In this document: one piece after another, positions 1 through 5,913 of the stretch | Position numbering within the stretch: the stretch's first letter is position 1 | How the letters are laid out: each line of letters starts with the position of its first letter | DNA from: Campylobacteraceae bacterium UBA1877 | Lineage (GTDB): Bacteria; Campylobacterota; Campylobacteria; Campylobacterales; Campylobacteraceae | Direction of reading: 5' to 3' | Assembly: GCA_002352945.1 (NCBI GenBank) | Contig: DDHL01000022.1 | Location: 4,381-10,402 of the forward strand | Length of the DNA stretch: 6,022 nucleotides | The notes under the pieces: model-generated | Seen by the model: only the letters and a program-made list of their open reading frames with translations | Database searches by the model: none | Told to the model about the DNA's origin: nothing | Translations under genes and position numbers: made by a program

Positions 1-263
1 GCATTTATCTTATTTTTTTGCAATCTTCCAATAAAGTGCCACTCTAAGGGCAGATCATTTAAGGCCTCAGCTTTTCGAGCCAGCTCTTGAACACGGTTTT
101 CTCCAAAGGCTCTTTGCCCTGCATCAAAAAGTGATCTTACAGCTTCAGGTTCAACACTTTTACTTACAGCTACCAGTTTGATAATTTGGTGCTCATTTAC
201 CCTTGATCTTACAGCTTCGATTCGGGCAAAAATTTGATCAAGTTTTTGTTCATACTTCTTCAT
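1..263 (-). CDS. yggS: YggS-family PLP-binding protein (PLP homeostasis), 5' part only
   Basis: This is the N-terminal 87 codons of a gene that runs off the left edge; the family is usually about 210-235 residues, so roughly 60% is missing. The family (YggS/PLPBP/PROSC) is a cytosolic single-domain fold-type III PLP-binding protein with no proven enzymatic reaction, involved in vitamin B6 and amino-acid homeostasis. Visible hallmarks are KLVAVSK (29-35), whose Lys35 matches the PLP-binding lysine; FGENRVQEL (53-61); and WHFIGRLQKNK (75-85), which includes the typical H-F-I-G turn. The ATG overlaps the rseP stop as ATGA, and GGAG sits 7 bases upstream, which fixes the start. It is the last gene seen in the operon, and its link to the envelope genes upstream is unclear. 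Residues 16-20 and 40-44 are the same pentapeptide, EAVRS, encoded by identical DNA. Family assignment is firm; the rest of the gene cannot be judged. Confidence 0.93.
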   Translation of the reverse strand, partial: MKKYEQKLDQIFARIEAVRSRVNEHQIIKLVAVSKSVEPEAVRSLFDAGQRAFGENRVQELARKAEALNDLPLEWHFIGRLQKNKIN

Positions 264-1315
264 TGATACGCTCCAGATAGTCGTAAAATATCATTAATTA
301 TAGTAAATGCCATGAGTGTGAGTAAAATTCCCCATCCCGCATAGGTCATTTTTGCATACACATTCTCATTTGGCGGTCGTCCAGCAACCATTTCATATAA
401 GTTAAACATAATATGTCCGCCATCAAGTGCCGGAATTGGAAATAGGTTGATTACACCAAGGTTAACTGAAATAAGAGCAGTTAGCATAAATAGGGTCACG
501 ATTCCCGCAGAAGCTGCATCTGAAGTAACTTGTACAATCGAGATAACTCCTCCCATCTCTTTAGGGGAGATGACGCCTTGAACCATCTTTTGCAAACTTT
601 GCAAAATCAAAGTGGCAGCACGTACAGTTTGATCCCATGCAAAATTAATAATCTCTACTCCTTTAAGATGGAGTATGACTGTTGCTCCAGATGGCGAAAT
701 TCCAATAAGCCTCTCTTTAATTGTCTCACCAAAAATATTTTTATTCTCAGAAATTTTTGGCGTGAGAGTAAGCAGTTTTGTCTTGTCGTTTCGCTTTACA
801 TGTAAAGATAAAGGACCTGTGGTTTTGGTAACTACTGTTTTTATTTCACTCCAAGATTGTATGGGCTTATCATTTATGGCCAAAATAAGATCGCCTTCTT
901 GCAATCCCGCTTCATATCCAGCTGAATTTTCCATCACATTTCCAATTTGAGGAGCAAGGGATGGAACACCTAAAATAGCAATTGTAATGTAGAGTAAAAA
1001 GGCTAGTAAAAAGTTCGCAAAAGGACCGGCAAAAAGAATAACAATTCGCTCAAATGGGCTTTTAGAGTTATAGCTATCAATGTCTGTGCTTATTTTTGTA
1101 GGATCACTATCATCTTGACCCTTCATTTGCACATAACCACCAAGAGGAATTGCGCTAAGGCAGTATTGGGTATTTTTGTGTCTGTATGTAAGTATCTTTT
1201 TTCCAAAACCTATACTAAAAACTTCTACATGTACACCCAAGGCCCTTGCAGCAATGAAATGGCCAAGTTCATGAAAGAAAATAAGAAAGGATAGAACCAA
1301 AAGCGCTGTTAGCAT
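260..1315 (-). CDS. rseP: RseP-type site-2 (M50) intramembrane zinc metalloprotease
   Basis: A 351-residue inner-membrane protease that cleaves transmembrane segments of substrate proteins (regulated intramembrane proteolysis). The zinc site HELGH (15-19) lies in the first membrane segment (about 1-25). It is followed by the conserved IPLGGYVQMKG block (56-66), a second hydrophobic segment (about 91-117), one PDZ domain (about 122-190, with GYEAGLQEGDLIL at 133-145), and a C-terminal membrane part holding NLFPIPALDGGH (290-301), whose Asp298 is the third zinc ligand. A last hydrophobic segment spans about 326-342. E. coli RseP has about 450 residues and two PDZ domains; this short one-PDZ form is common outside the Gammaproteobacteria. 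The start overlaps the pgsA stop by one base (TAATG), with AGGA at a good distance upstream. No anti-sigma factor gene of the RseA kind is present, so the substrate is unknown; signal-peptide remnants or another anti-sigma factor are possible. Confidence 0.96.
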   Translation of the reverse strand: MLTALLVLSFLIFFHELGHFIAARALGVHVEVFSIGFGKKILTYRHKNTQYCLSAIPLGGYVQMKGQDDSDPTKISTDIDSYNSKSPFERIVILFAGPFANFLLAFLLYITIAILGVPSLAPQIGNVMENSAGYEAGLQEGDLILAINDKPIQSWSEIKTVVTKTTGPLSLHVKRNDKTKLLTLTPKISENKNIFGETIKERLIGISPSGATVILHLKGVEIINFAWDQTVRAATLILQSLQKMVQGVISPKEMGGVISIVQVTSDAASAGIVTLFMLTALISVNLGVINLFPIPALDGGHIMFNLYEMVAGRPPNENVYAKMTYAGWGILLTLMAFTIINDILRLSGAYQ

Positions 1316-1854
1316 TATGTGTTATCCTCTCTAGTATAATCTCGAATATATTCCCATCCAGAATAAAGGGTCAAGATAAGAGCAATCCAGAGTAAAATTG
1401 TCCCAAGCGGCCAATCCATAATCAAAAAGCCAATGGCAATCATTTGAAAAACAGTCTTTGTTTTTCCAGCCATAGAGGCTGAAATATTACGACCTTCACC
1501 AACTGCCATAACTCGAAGTCCTGTTATGAAAAATTCACGGGTTAAAATCAGATATATTATCCATGGACTAGCGCGATCAATGAGCATAAGTCCTAAAAAA
1601 GCTGCAAGAGTGAGCATTTTATCGGCTAATGGGTCTAAAATAGCACCAAGTTTTGTCATTTGGTTCCATCGTCTTGCAATAAACCCATCAAAAAAATCTG
1701 TCACACTTGCTAATACAAAGATTAAAGCTGCATAGTAATTAAGCCAGCTTGGATGAACCCCGCTAAACCAATCACGTTCAACTAAAAAAATAAACATCAT
1801 CGGAGCCATCATGACTCGCAAAAAGGCTAGGGCGTTGGGAAGGTTAAGACTCAT
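1315..1854 (-). CDS. pgsA: CDP-diacylglycerol--glycerol-3-phosphate 3-phosphatidyltransferase
   Basis: An inner-membrane enzyme that transfers the phosphatidyl group of CDP-diacylglycerol to sn-glycerol-3-phosphate. The product is phosphatidylglycerol-phosphate, the committed step to phosphatidylglycerol and cardiolipin. At 179 residues it is close to E. coli PgsA (182). The complete CDP-alcohol phosphatidyltransferase signature D-x2-D-G-x2-A-R-x8-G-x3-D-x3-D is present, with Asp53, Asp56, Gly57, Ala60, Arg61, Gly70, Asp74 and Asp78; the four aspartates bind the metal ions. Hydrophobic segments lie at about 8-25, 38-52, 80-93, 97-113, 135-147 and 151-165. The N-terminus LNLPNALAFLRV is typical of PgsA and supports this start. 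PgsA is preferred over phosphatidylserine synthase because of this N-terminus and the REFFITGLR block (106-114). The start overlaps the preceding stop as ATGA. The Shine-Dalgarno is poor, so translation probably relies on coupling. Confidence 0.95.
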   Translation of the reverse strand: MSLNLPNALAFLRVMMAPMMFIFLVERDWFSGVHPSWLNYYAALIFVLASVTDFFDGFIARRWNQMTKLGAILDPLADKMLTLAAFLGLMLIDRASPWIIYLILTREFFITGLRVMAVGEGRNISASMAGKTKTVFQMIAIGFLIMDWPLGTILLWIALILTLYSGWEYIRDYTREDNT

Positions 1855-2618
1855 TTAAATGTTGTTCCCCCATCGATTATAAGAGTATGGCCAGTTACCC
1901 AGCTAGCATTTTCTGAGCATAAAAAGAGGCAAGCACCTGCCATATCTTCGGGGGTTCCCATGCGATTTAGAGGGGAGAGTTCTGCAGTTTTTTCTTTAAC
2001 CTCTTCATAATTGGTAAAGGCTCTTAAGGCGTCGGTTTCAATTGGACCTCCGCTTACTGCATTTACTCGAATTCCCTTTGGTCCAAGCTCAGTTGCTGCA
2101 TAACGCACCATTGTTTCAACAGCTGCCTTGGATGCACCATGCCCCGCATAGTTTTCAATATAGACTAAATTTCCTGTTGATGAGAGTGAAATAATGCTTC
2201 CACCACCAACTTTTTCCATCCTTTTTGCTGCTTCTTGAGCACCTACAACAAAGGCATTTACTGTTGCAGTAAAAATATTGTTAATTCCTCGCGGCTTTAA
2301 TTTCATAAATTTTGTATATCCGCCAACAACTGATCTACCTGAAATAATGGCATTAGAGATAAAAAAGTCGACTCGATTAAAATCTTTATCAATTGAGGCA
2401 AAAACCTCCTTATACTCTTCTGGATGCAAAATATTTAAAGGATAGGCTTTAGCTTTTATGCCATATGTTTTTTGGAGGTCATCAACTTGCTCTTTGGCTA
2501 ACTCTTCATTTGAATTGTATGTAAATGCTACATTTACGCCAGCTTTGGCAAAAGCTAAAACTATAGCACGTCCGATTCCACGCGTGCCACCACTAATTAC
2601 TAAAGTTTTTCCTTGCAT
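1851..2618 (-). CDS. fabL: FabL-like SDR enoyl-ACP reductase (often named 7-alpha-hydroxysteroid dehydrogenase)
   Basis: A 255-residue cytosolic Rossmann-fold short-chain dehydrogenase. The nucleotide motif is GGTRGIG (10-16); Arg13 fits an NADPH preference. SNA (88-90) takes the place of the usual NNAG. The active-site region is the key: Tyr157 and Lys164 form Tyr-x6-Lys, the spacing of enoyl-ACP reductases (FabI, FabL). The classical Tyr-x3-Lys position holds His160. The stretches IENYAGHGASKAA (154-166) and RVNAVSGGPIETDAL (184-198) closely resemble, from memory, Bacillus subtilis FabL. The expected reaction is NADPH-dependent reduction of trans-2-enoyl-ACP, the last step of each fatty-acid elongation cycle. 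The H. pylori gene at the same place is annotated as 7-alpha-hydroxysteroid dehydrogenase, a name this motif does not support. The start overlaps the dapA stop by one base, and AAAGGA precedes it. Neighbouring pgsA fits a lipid role. SDR membership is certain; the FabL function is a strong inference. Confidence 0.85.
   Translation of the reverse strand: MQGKTLVISGGTRGIGRAIVLAFAKAGVNVAFTYNSNEELAKEQVDDLQKTYGIKAKAYPLNILHPEEYKEVFASIDKDFNRVDFFISNAIISGRSVVGGYTKFMKLKPRGINNIFTATVNAFVVGAQEAAKRMEKVGGGSIISLSSTGNLVYIENYAGHGASKAAVETMVRYAATELGPKGIRVNAVSGGPIETDALRAFTNYEEVKEKTAELSPLNRMGTPEDMAGACLFLCSENASWVTGHTLIIDGGTTFK
1865..1871 (-). promoter_or_regulatory. weak, distant ribosome binding site of pgsA
   Basis: The only purine-rich stretch before the pgsA ATG is GGGGGAA, inside the last codons of the preceding SDR gene. 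Its GGA ends 11 bases from the ATG, further than the 5-9 bases seen at the other starts in this operon. With the ATGA overlap, this suggests pgsA is translated mainly by ribosomes that have just finished the upstream gene. This is inferred from spacing only. Confidence 0.35.
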
Positions 2619-3511
2619 TATAATCCTTTAATTTCGTACTCAGACATAACAGTTTCAATCTTTTTCAAATTCTCTGCACTTGGAGGGCAAAGAGGTAAAC
2701 GATACTCAAGTGTATCAATAAGGCCTGCAATATACATGGCCGCTTTAATTGGGATTGGATTGCTCTCACAAAAGAGGGCTTTATTTATATTGTAGAGTTG
2801 ATCATTAATAGCCTTGGCTTTTGCATACTCTCCATCCATGGCAAGATGGGTCAATTTTGCAACACGATCTGGCAGTAAATTAGAACTAACAGATATTACT
2901 CCTTTACCCCCGTTGGATAAAATTGGATAATTTATTGCATCATCTCCACTAACGACAGCTAAGTCGGGCTCATTAGCTAAAAGATCTACGCAGCGATCGA
3001 TTGAGCCAGTAGCCTCTTTTACACCATAAATATTTGGGCACTCACGAAAGAGTCTAAAGATAGTCTCTGGGAGCAAATCAACCCCTGTTCGTCCAGGAAC
3101 GTTATAAAGAAGCACAGGAATTTCTACAGAGCTAGCAATCGCCTTATAGTGCAAAAATAGTCCCTCTTGAGTAGGTTTGTTGTAGTATGGAGTTACAGAA
3201 AGGATGCCATGGGCGCCATGTTTTTGAGCAAACTGAGCCAACCCTACTGCTTCGTGGGTTGCATTGCTGCCTGCTCCTGCTAAAACCTTAACATTGGTTC
3301 CTTTGCAAGTATCAACTGCAATCTCAATGCACTGACGGTGCTCATCATGGGTTAGTGTAGCACTCTCGCCGGTTGTGCCTACTGGAACAACCGCATCGAT
3401 GCCATTTTCAATCTGTCTTTTTATCAGTTTTTCATATCCAACTTCATCAAGTTTTTTGTTTTTCATAGGCGTTATAAGTGCTGTCATAGCACCCAATGGT
3501 AGGCTATTCAT
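2618..3511 (-). CDS. dapA: 4-hydroxy-tetrahydrodipicolinate synthase
   Basis: A cytosolic TIM-barrel enzyme, normally a tetramer, that condenses pyruvate with aspartate-4-semialdehyde. This is the first step specific to the diaminopimelate/lysine pathway, feeding peptidoglycan and protein. Its 297 residues are the usual length. Lys165 in YGVKEATG forms the Schiff base with pyruvate. Thr46 and Thr47 in the GTTGES block (45-50) and Tyr136 in YNVPGRTG (136-143) match the catalytic triad. Arg141 matches the substrate-binding arginine, and Tyr110 the tyrosine that reaches into the neighbouring subunit. Ser50, His55, His58, Asn83 and Glu87 align with the lysine-binding residues of the E. coli enzyme (Ser48, His53, His56, Asn80, Glu84), so feedback inhibition by lysine is likely. 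The start overlaps the peptidase gene by 8 bases and has AAGGA 5 bases upstream. The next Met (residue 9) would cut into the first barrel strand and is rejected. Confidence 0.97.
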   Translation of the reverse strand: MNSLPLGAMTALITPMKNKKLDEVGYEKLIKRQIENGIDAVVPVGTTGESATLTHDEHRQCIEIAVDTCKGTNVKVLAGAGSNATHEAVGLAQFAQKHGAHGILSVTPYYNKPTQEGLFLHYKAIASSVEIPVLLYNVPGRTGVDLLPETIFRLFRECPNIYGVKEATGSIDRCVDLLANEPDLAVVSGDDAINYPILSNGGKGVISVSSNLLPDRVAKLTHLAMDGEYAKAKAINDQLYNINKALFCESNPIPIKAAMYIAGLIDTLEYRLPLCPPSAENLKKIETVMSEYEIKGL

Positions 3512-4811
3512 GATCTTCCTTTCTTAGTATTAGAGTTGTTGATTTTTCAGGTACAAAATATTTGTTTGCTACGCGAACCAAATCCTCTTTGGTTAAATTA
3601 TTAATTGCTTCTTCATACTCTAAAAGAGGCTTTAATGAACCTTTGGCCAGGTAGCTTCCAAAAAGATTGGCCAATCCACTTGCGCTCTCGAGTGAAAAGA
3701 TAAAATCAGCTCTTGTAGTAGTTTTAACTTTTTGGATATCTGCATCTGTAATTTTACCTTTTTTTATAGCTTCAATTATTTGGTGGATCTCTTCTTCAAC
3801 CACTTCGGCTTTAACGCCGGGGTTGCAAACTGCCAAAAATAGAAATACTCCAGGGTCTTTATTTTCCATATTAAAGGCATAAACTTGGTTTACAAGTTTT
3901 TTTTCATCTACCAAGCGTTCATTAAGATAACTGCTTTTTCCACTACTTAAAAGCTCGCTAAGGGCAGAGAGTGGCACTTGATCTGGATGAGTAAAATCTG
4001 GAATCTTGTAGGCAATTGCTACCATTTGCACTTCACTCTCTTTGTGAACTTCAATCCTTTTTGCTCCATCCTGCTCTGGCTCAATTTCATGTTTTTTTGG
4101 AATTTCACGACTATTTTTTAAAGAACCAAAATACTTTTGAGCCGATTCAAAGACCCTTTGAGGCTCAATATCTCCAGCAACTACAATGATTGCATTTTTG
4201 GGCTGGTAGTAAGTTTCATGAAATGATCTGATATCTTCAATTGTCCAATTTTTAATATCTTCTTTAAAACCAATTGGAGTCCAATGGTATGGGTGGTAAG
4301 TAAAAGCGTGGTTAAAAAGTCGAAAATAAAGATAACCCATAGGGGAGTTGTCCGTTCTCCAAAGCCGCTCTTCAAGCACCACATTGCGCTCTGGCTGGAA
4401 CTCTTCATCTTTGAGGTTTAAATTGGCCATAAGTTCGGCAAAAAGCTCCAAAGATTTATCTAAATTTCTAGCTGAGCTTTTAATGAAATATTGGGTGTAA
4501 TCAAAGCCCGTAGAAGCATTGTTGACCCCGCCGTAACCTTTTACAATTTCATCAAATTCACCAGCTTTTAAATTTTTGGTAGATTTAAAATTAAGATGTT
4601 CAAGCATATGAGCAATTCCACTTTTGCCCATAGTTTCATTTCTGCTTCCAACCTTGTAGAAAATGTTTGTGCTAATAACTTGTGAATCGTTTTTCATAGG
4701 AATAACGACAACTTCAAGACCGTTGTCTAAAGTTTTAGAGTAGTGTTTTGGCAGGGATTGTGCCATAAGGCCTCCTAAAAAAAGTGTTACAATAACTATA
4801 AATCGAATCAT
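3504..4811 (-). CDS. Secreted M16 family zinc peptidase (M16B, single-chain half)
   Basis: A 435-residue peptidase of the pitrilysin/processing-peptidase family, with the usual two-lobe layout of an M16B subunit. The inverted zinc motif H-x2-E-H is His68, Glu71 and His72, in [14 protein letters not shown] (65-78). The distal zinc ligand is most likely Glu148 in VVLEERLWR (144-152), 76 residues after His72, as expected. Residues 1-17 form a signal peptide: Arg3, a hydrophobic core at 4-16, then LMA before Gln18 as a plausible cleavage point. The protein is thus expected in the periplasm. The C-terminal lobe contains [14 protein letters not shown] (287-300), the usual M16 signature. M16B enzymes act as dimers or as active/inactive pairs; no second M16 gene is adjacent, so a homodimer is the simplest guess. 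Related genes carry the names pqqL or pqqE, but nothing here suggests PQQ synthesis. The start overlaps the pyrD stop as ATGA, with GGAG 7 bases upstream. The substrate is unknown. Confidence 0.93.
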   Translation of the reverse strand: MIRFIVIVTLFLGGLMAQSLPKHYSKTLDNGLEVVVIPMKNDSQVISTNIFYKVGSRNETMGKSGIAHMLEHLNFKSTKNLKAGEFDEIVKGYGGVNNASTGFDYTQYFIKSSARNLDKSLELFAELMANLNLKDEEFQPERNVVLEERLWRTDNSPMGYLYFRLFNHAFTYHPYHWTPIGFKEDIKNWTIEDIRSFHETYYQPKNAIIVVAGDIEPQRVFESAQKYFGSLKNSREIPKKHEIEPEQDGAKRIEVHKESEVQMVAIAYKIPDFTHPDQVPLSALSELLSSGKSSYLNERLVDEKKLVNQVYAFNMENKDPGVFLFLAVCNPGVKAEVVEEEIHQIIEAIKKGKITDADIQKVKTTTRADFIFSLESASGLANLFGSYLAKGSLKPLLEYEEAINNLTKEDLVRVANKYFVPEKSTTLILRKEDHE

Positions 4812-5860
4812 CTGTTTGCTCCGATCGCTTCACTGATGTGGTGAAACCCATCACGATCCATAAGCTCTAAAATACCCTCATTAATGTTTTTATTTAGAGA
4901 TGGACCATGAAAAATAAACGCACTATAAACCTGAACCAAACTAGCACCTTCTAAAATGCGTGCATACGCTTCTTGTGCGCTATCGATTCCTCCAACGCTA
5001 ATGAGTGTTGTTTTGCCATAAAAGACGCGGGCTAATCCTCGAAAAAAGGTAGCGCTCTTTTTTCGAAGCACCTTTCCACTTAAGCCTCCAAAATCTTTTG
5101 CTCCCTTTAAAAGCGAGTAATCTGTTGTGGTATTAGTTGCTACAATGCCGCTAGCCCCATTATCAAGTGCGCATTGACATAAAGATAGTGCAGTATCTAG
5201 GGGCATATCCGGGGCAATTTTAAGCAAAATTGGCTTTTTGGAAATCTCTTTTGCCATTGAAAATAGCTCACTAATGAAACTCTCATTTTGTAAATCACGA
5301 AGTCCTGGAGTATTGGGGGATGAAATGTTAACTACCATAAAATCACACAAATCATTAAAGCCATTAATGAGTGTGCGATAATCCTCAATTGCATCTTCTT
5401 GGGGAGTTGTTTTATTTTTTCCAATGTTTGCTCCCAAAGGGATTGCAAAAGGGTATTGATCTTCTAGACGGTTTTTTATAACTTCCAATCCATCATTGTT
5501 AAAACCCATTGCATTTTGAATACTCTCTTCTTGAGGAAAACGAAAGAGGCGAGGTTTTGGGTTTCCAGGCTGAGGCTTTGGAGTGATTGTTCCAAACTCA
5601 ATATGTCCAAACCCAAGGGCCATTAAACCCTTTAGCATTGTAGCATTTTTATCAAATCCAGCCCCCAAGCCCACAGGATGGGCGAAGGTGGTTCCAAAAA
5701 GTGATTGGCTTAGGCGCTCATCAACAACAAAAAAGCGCTTTGCTAAAAGCGAAAGGAGTGATGGAGTAAGTTTTTGTGCATAATGTAAGCCCGTTTCTAC
5801 TACATCATGCGCGCTTTCTGGTTGAAGCTGAAACATTACTTTTTTTATAAGTTTATACAT
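4808..5860 (-). CDS. pyrD: Dihydroorotate dehydrogenase (quinone), class 2
   Basis: An FMN enzyme on the inner face of the cytoplasmic membrane that oxidises dihydroorotate to orotate, the fourth step of de novo pyrimidine synthesis, and passes electrons to the quinone pool (menaquinone would be usual in this phylum). At 350 residues it has the class 2 layout. Residues about 1-45 form the amphipathic N-terminal extension that contacts membrane and quinone, and a barrel follows. VGLGAGFDKNA (63-73) holds Lys71, matching the substrate/FMN lysine. Asn178, Ser181 and Asn183 in NISSPNTPGLR (178-188) match the E. coli active site; Ser181 is the catalytic base, where class 1 enzymes have Cys. Lys214, ATNTT (241-245), GGLSG (258-262), and SVGGI (288-292) bind FMN. 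The ATG has AAGGA 5 bases upstream. This is the first gene of the overlapping run and probably has its own promoter in the 53-base gap. Confidence 0.97.
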   Translation of the reverse strand: MYKLIKKVMFQLQPESAHDVVETGLHYAQKLTPSLLSLLAKRFFVVDERLSQSLFGTTFAHPVGLGAGFDKNATMLKGLMALGFGHIEFGTITPKPQPGNPKPRLFRFPQEESIQNAMGFNNDGLEVIKNRLEDQYPFAIPLGANIGKNKTTPQEDAIEDYRTLINGFNDLCDFMVVNISSPNTPGLRDLQNESFISELFSMAKEISKKPILLKIAPDMPLDTALSLCQCALDNGASGIVATNTTTDYSLLKGAKDFGGLSGKVLRKKSATFFRGLARVFYGKTTLISVGGIDSAQEAYARILEGASLVQVYSAFIFHGPSLNKNINEGILELMDRDGFHHISEAIGANR

Positions 5861-5865
5861 GCCAA

Positions 5866-5911
5866 TCCTTGCGATAATAGTATCGCGATTCTATCTAAAA
5901 AAACCTAAAAA
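5866..5911 (-). promoter_or_regulatory. probable sigma-70 promoter and ribosome binding site for the pyrD operon
   Basis: On the minus strand the -10 candidate TAGAAT (5893-5888) fits the TAnAAT core. It is preceded by two T-tracts, T5 at 5911-5907 and T7 at 5903-5897, centred about 9 bases apart. Periodic T-tracts in place of a clear -35 box are known for the housekeeping promoters of Campylobacter and Helicobacter. Transcription would start near 5880-5882, giving a leader of about 20 bases, followed by the Shine-Dalgarno AAGGA (5870-5866) and the pyrD ATG. No terminator hairpin separates it from the upstream ABC gene, so read-through from that gene is also likely. Confidence 0.5.
5871..5886. 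repeat. 6-bp inverted repeat with 4-base spacer ahead of pyrD
   Basis: GCGATA and TATCGC are exact reverse complements separated by four bases. The right arm also overlaps a second perfect palindrome, ATCGCGAT (5882-5889), so GCGAT occurs twice in direct orientation 14 bases apart. The element lies between the -10 candidate and the Shine-Dalgarno of pyrD. If transcription starts near 5880-5882 the RNA would contain only part of it, so a DNA-level role (operator) fits better than an RNA hairpin. It may also be chance. Confidence 0.4.
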
Positions 5912-5913
5912 TC

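Noticed and set aside
530..950. Two overlapping plus-strand open frames of 91 codons each
   Set aside because: They lie wholly inside rseP on the opposite strand, have low-complexity, Cys/Ser/Phe-rich products typical of antisense frames, and no convincing ribosome binding site. The rseP frame has every family motif.
1526..1735. Plus-strand open frame of 69 codons
   Set aside because: It is antisense to the pgsA signature region; its openness follows from the codon use of pgsA, and the product resembles nothing I know.
2613..2795. Plus-strand open frame of 60 codons
   Set aside because: It is antisense to the 3' end of dapA and crosses the dapA/SDR junction, where the real genes overlap; no independent support.
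3667..3882. Plus-strand open frame of 71 codons with a hydrophobic product
   Set aside because: It is antisense to the C-terminal lobe of the M16 peptidase; the hydrophobic appearance is what opposite-strand reading of charged codons gives.
4181..4408. Minus-strand open frame of 75 codons in a different frame from the peptidase
   Set aside because: It is fully contained in the intact M16 gene on the same strand, has no family motif and would need translation out of frame.
5583..5783. Plus-strand open frame of 66 codons
   Set aside because: It is antisense to the N-terminal third of pyrD, and the pyrD frame is well supported.
5871..5903. Possible rho-independent terminator after the ABC gene
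   Set aside because: The inverted repeat has only a 6-bp stem of mixed composition, and the T-tracts lie upstream of it in the direction of transcription, not downstream.
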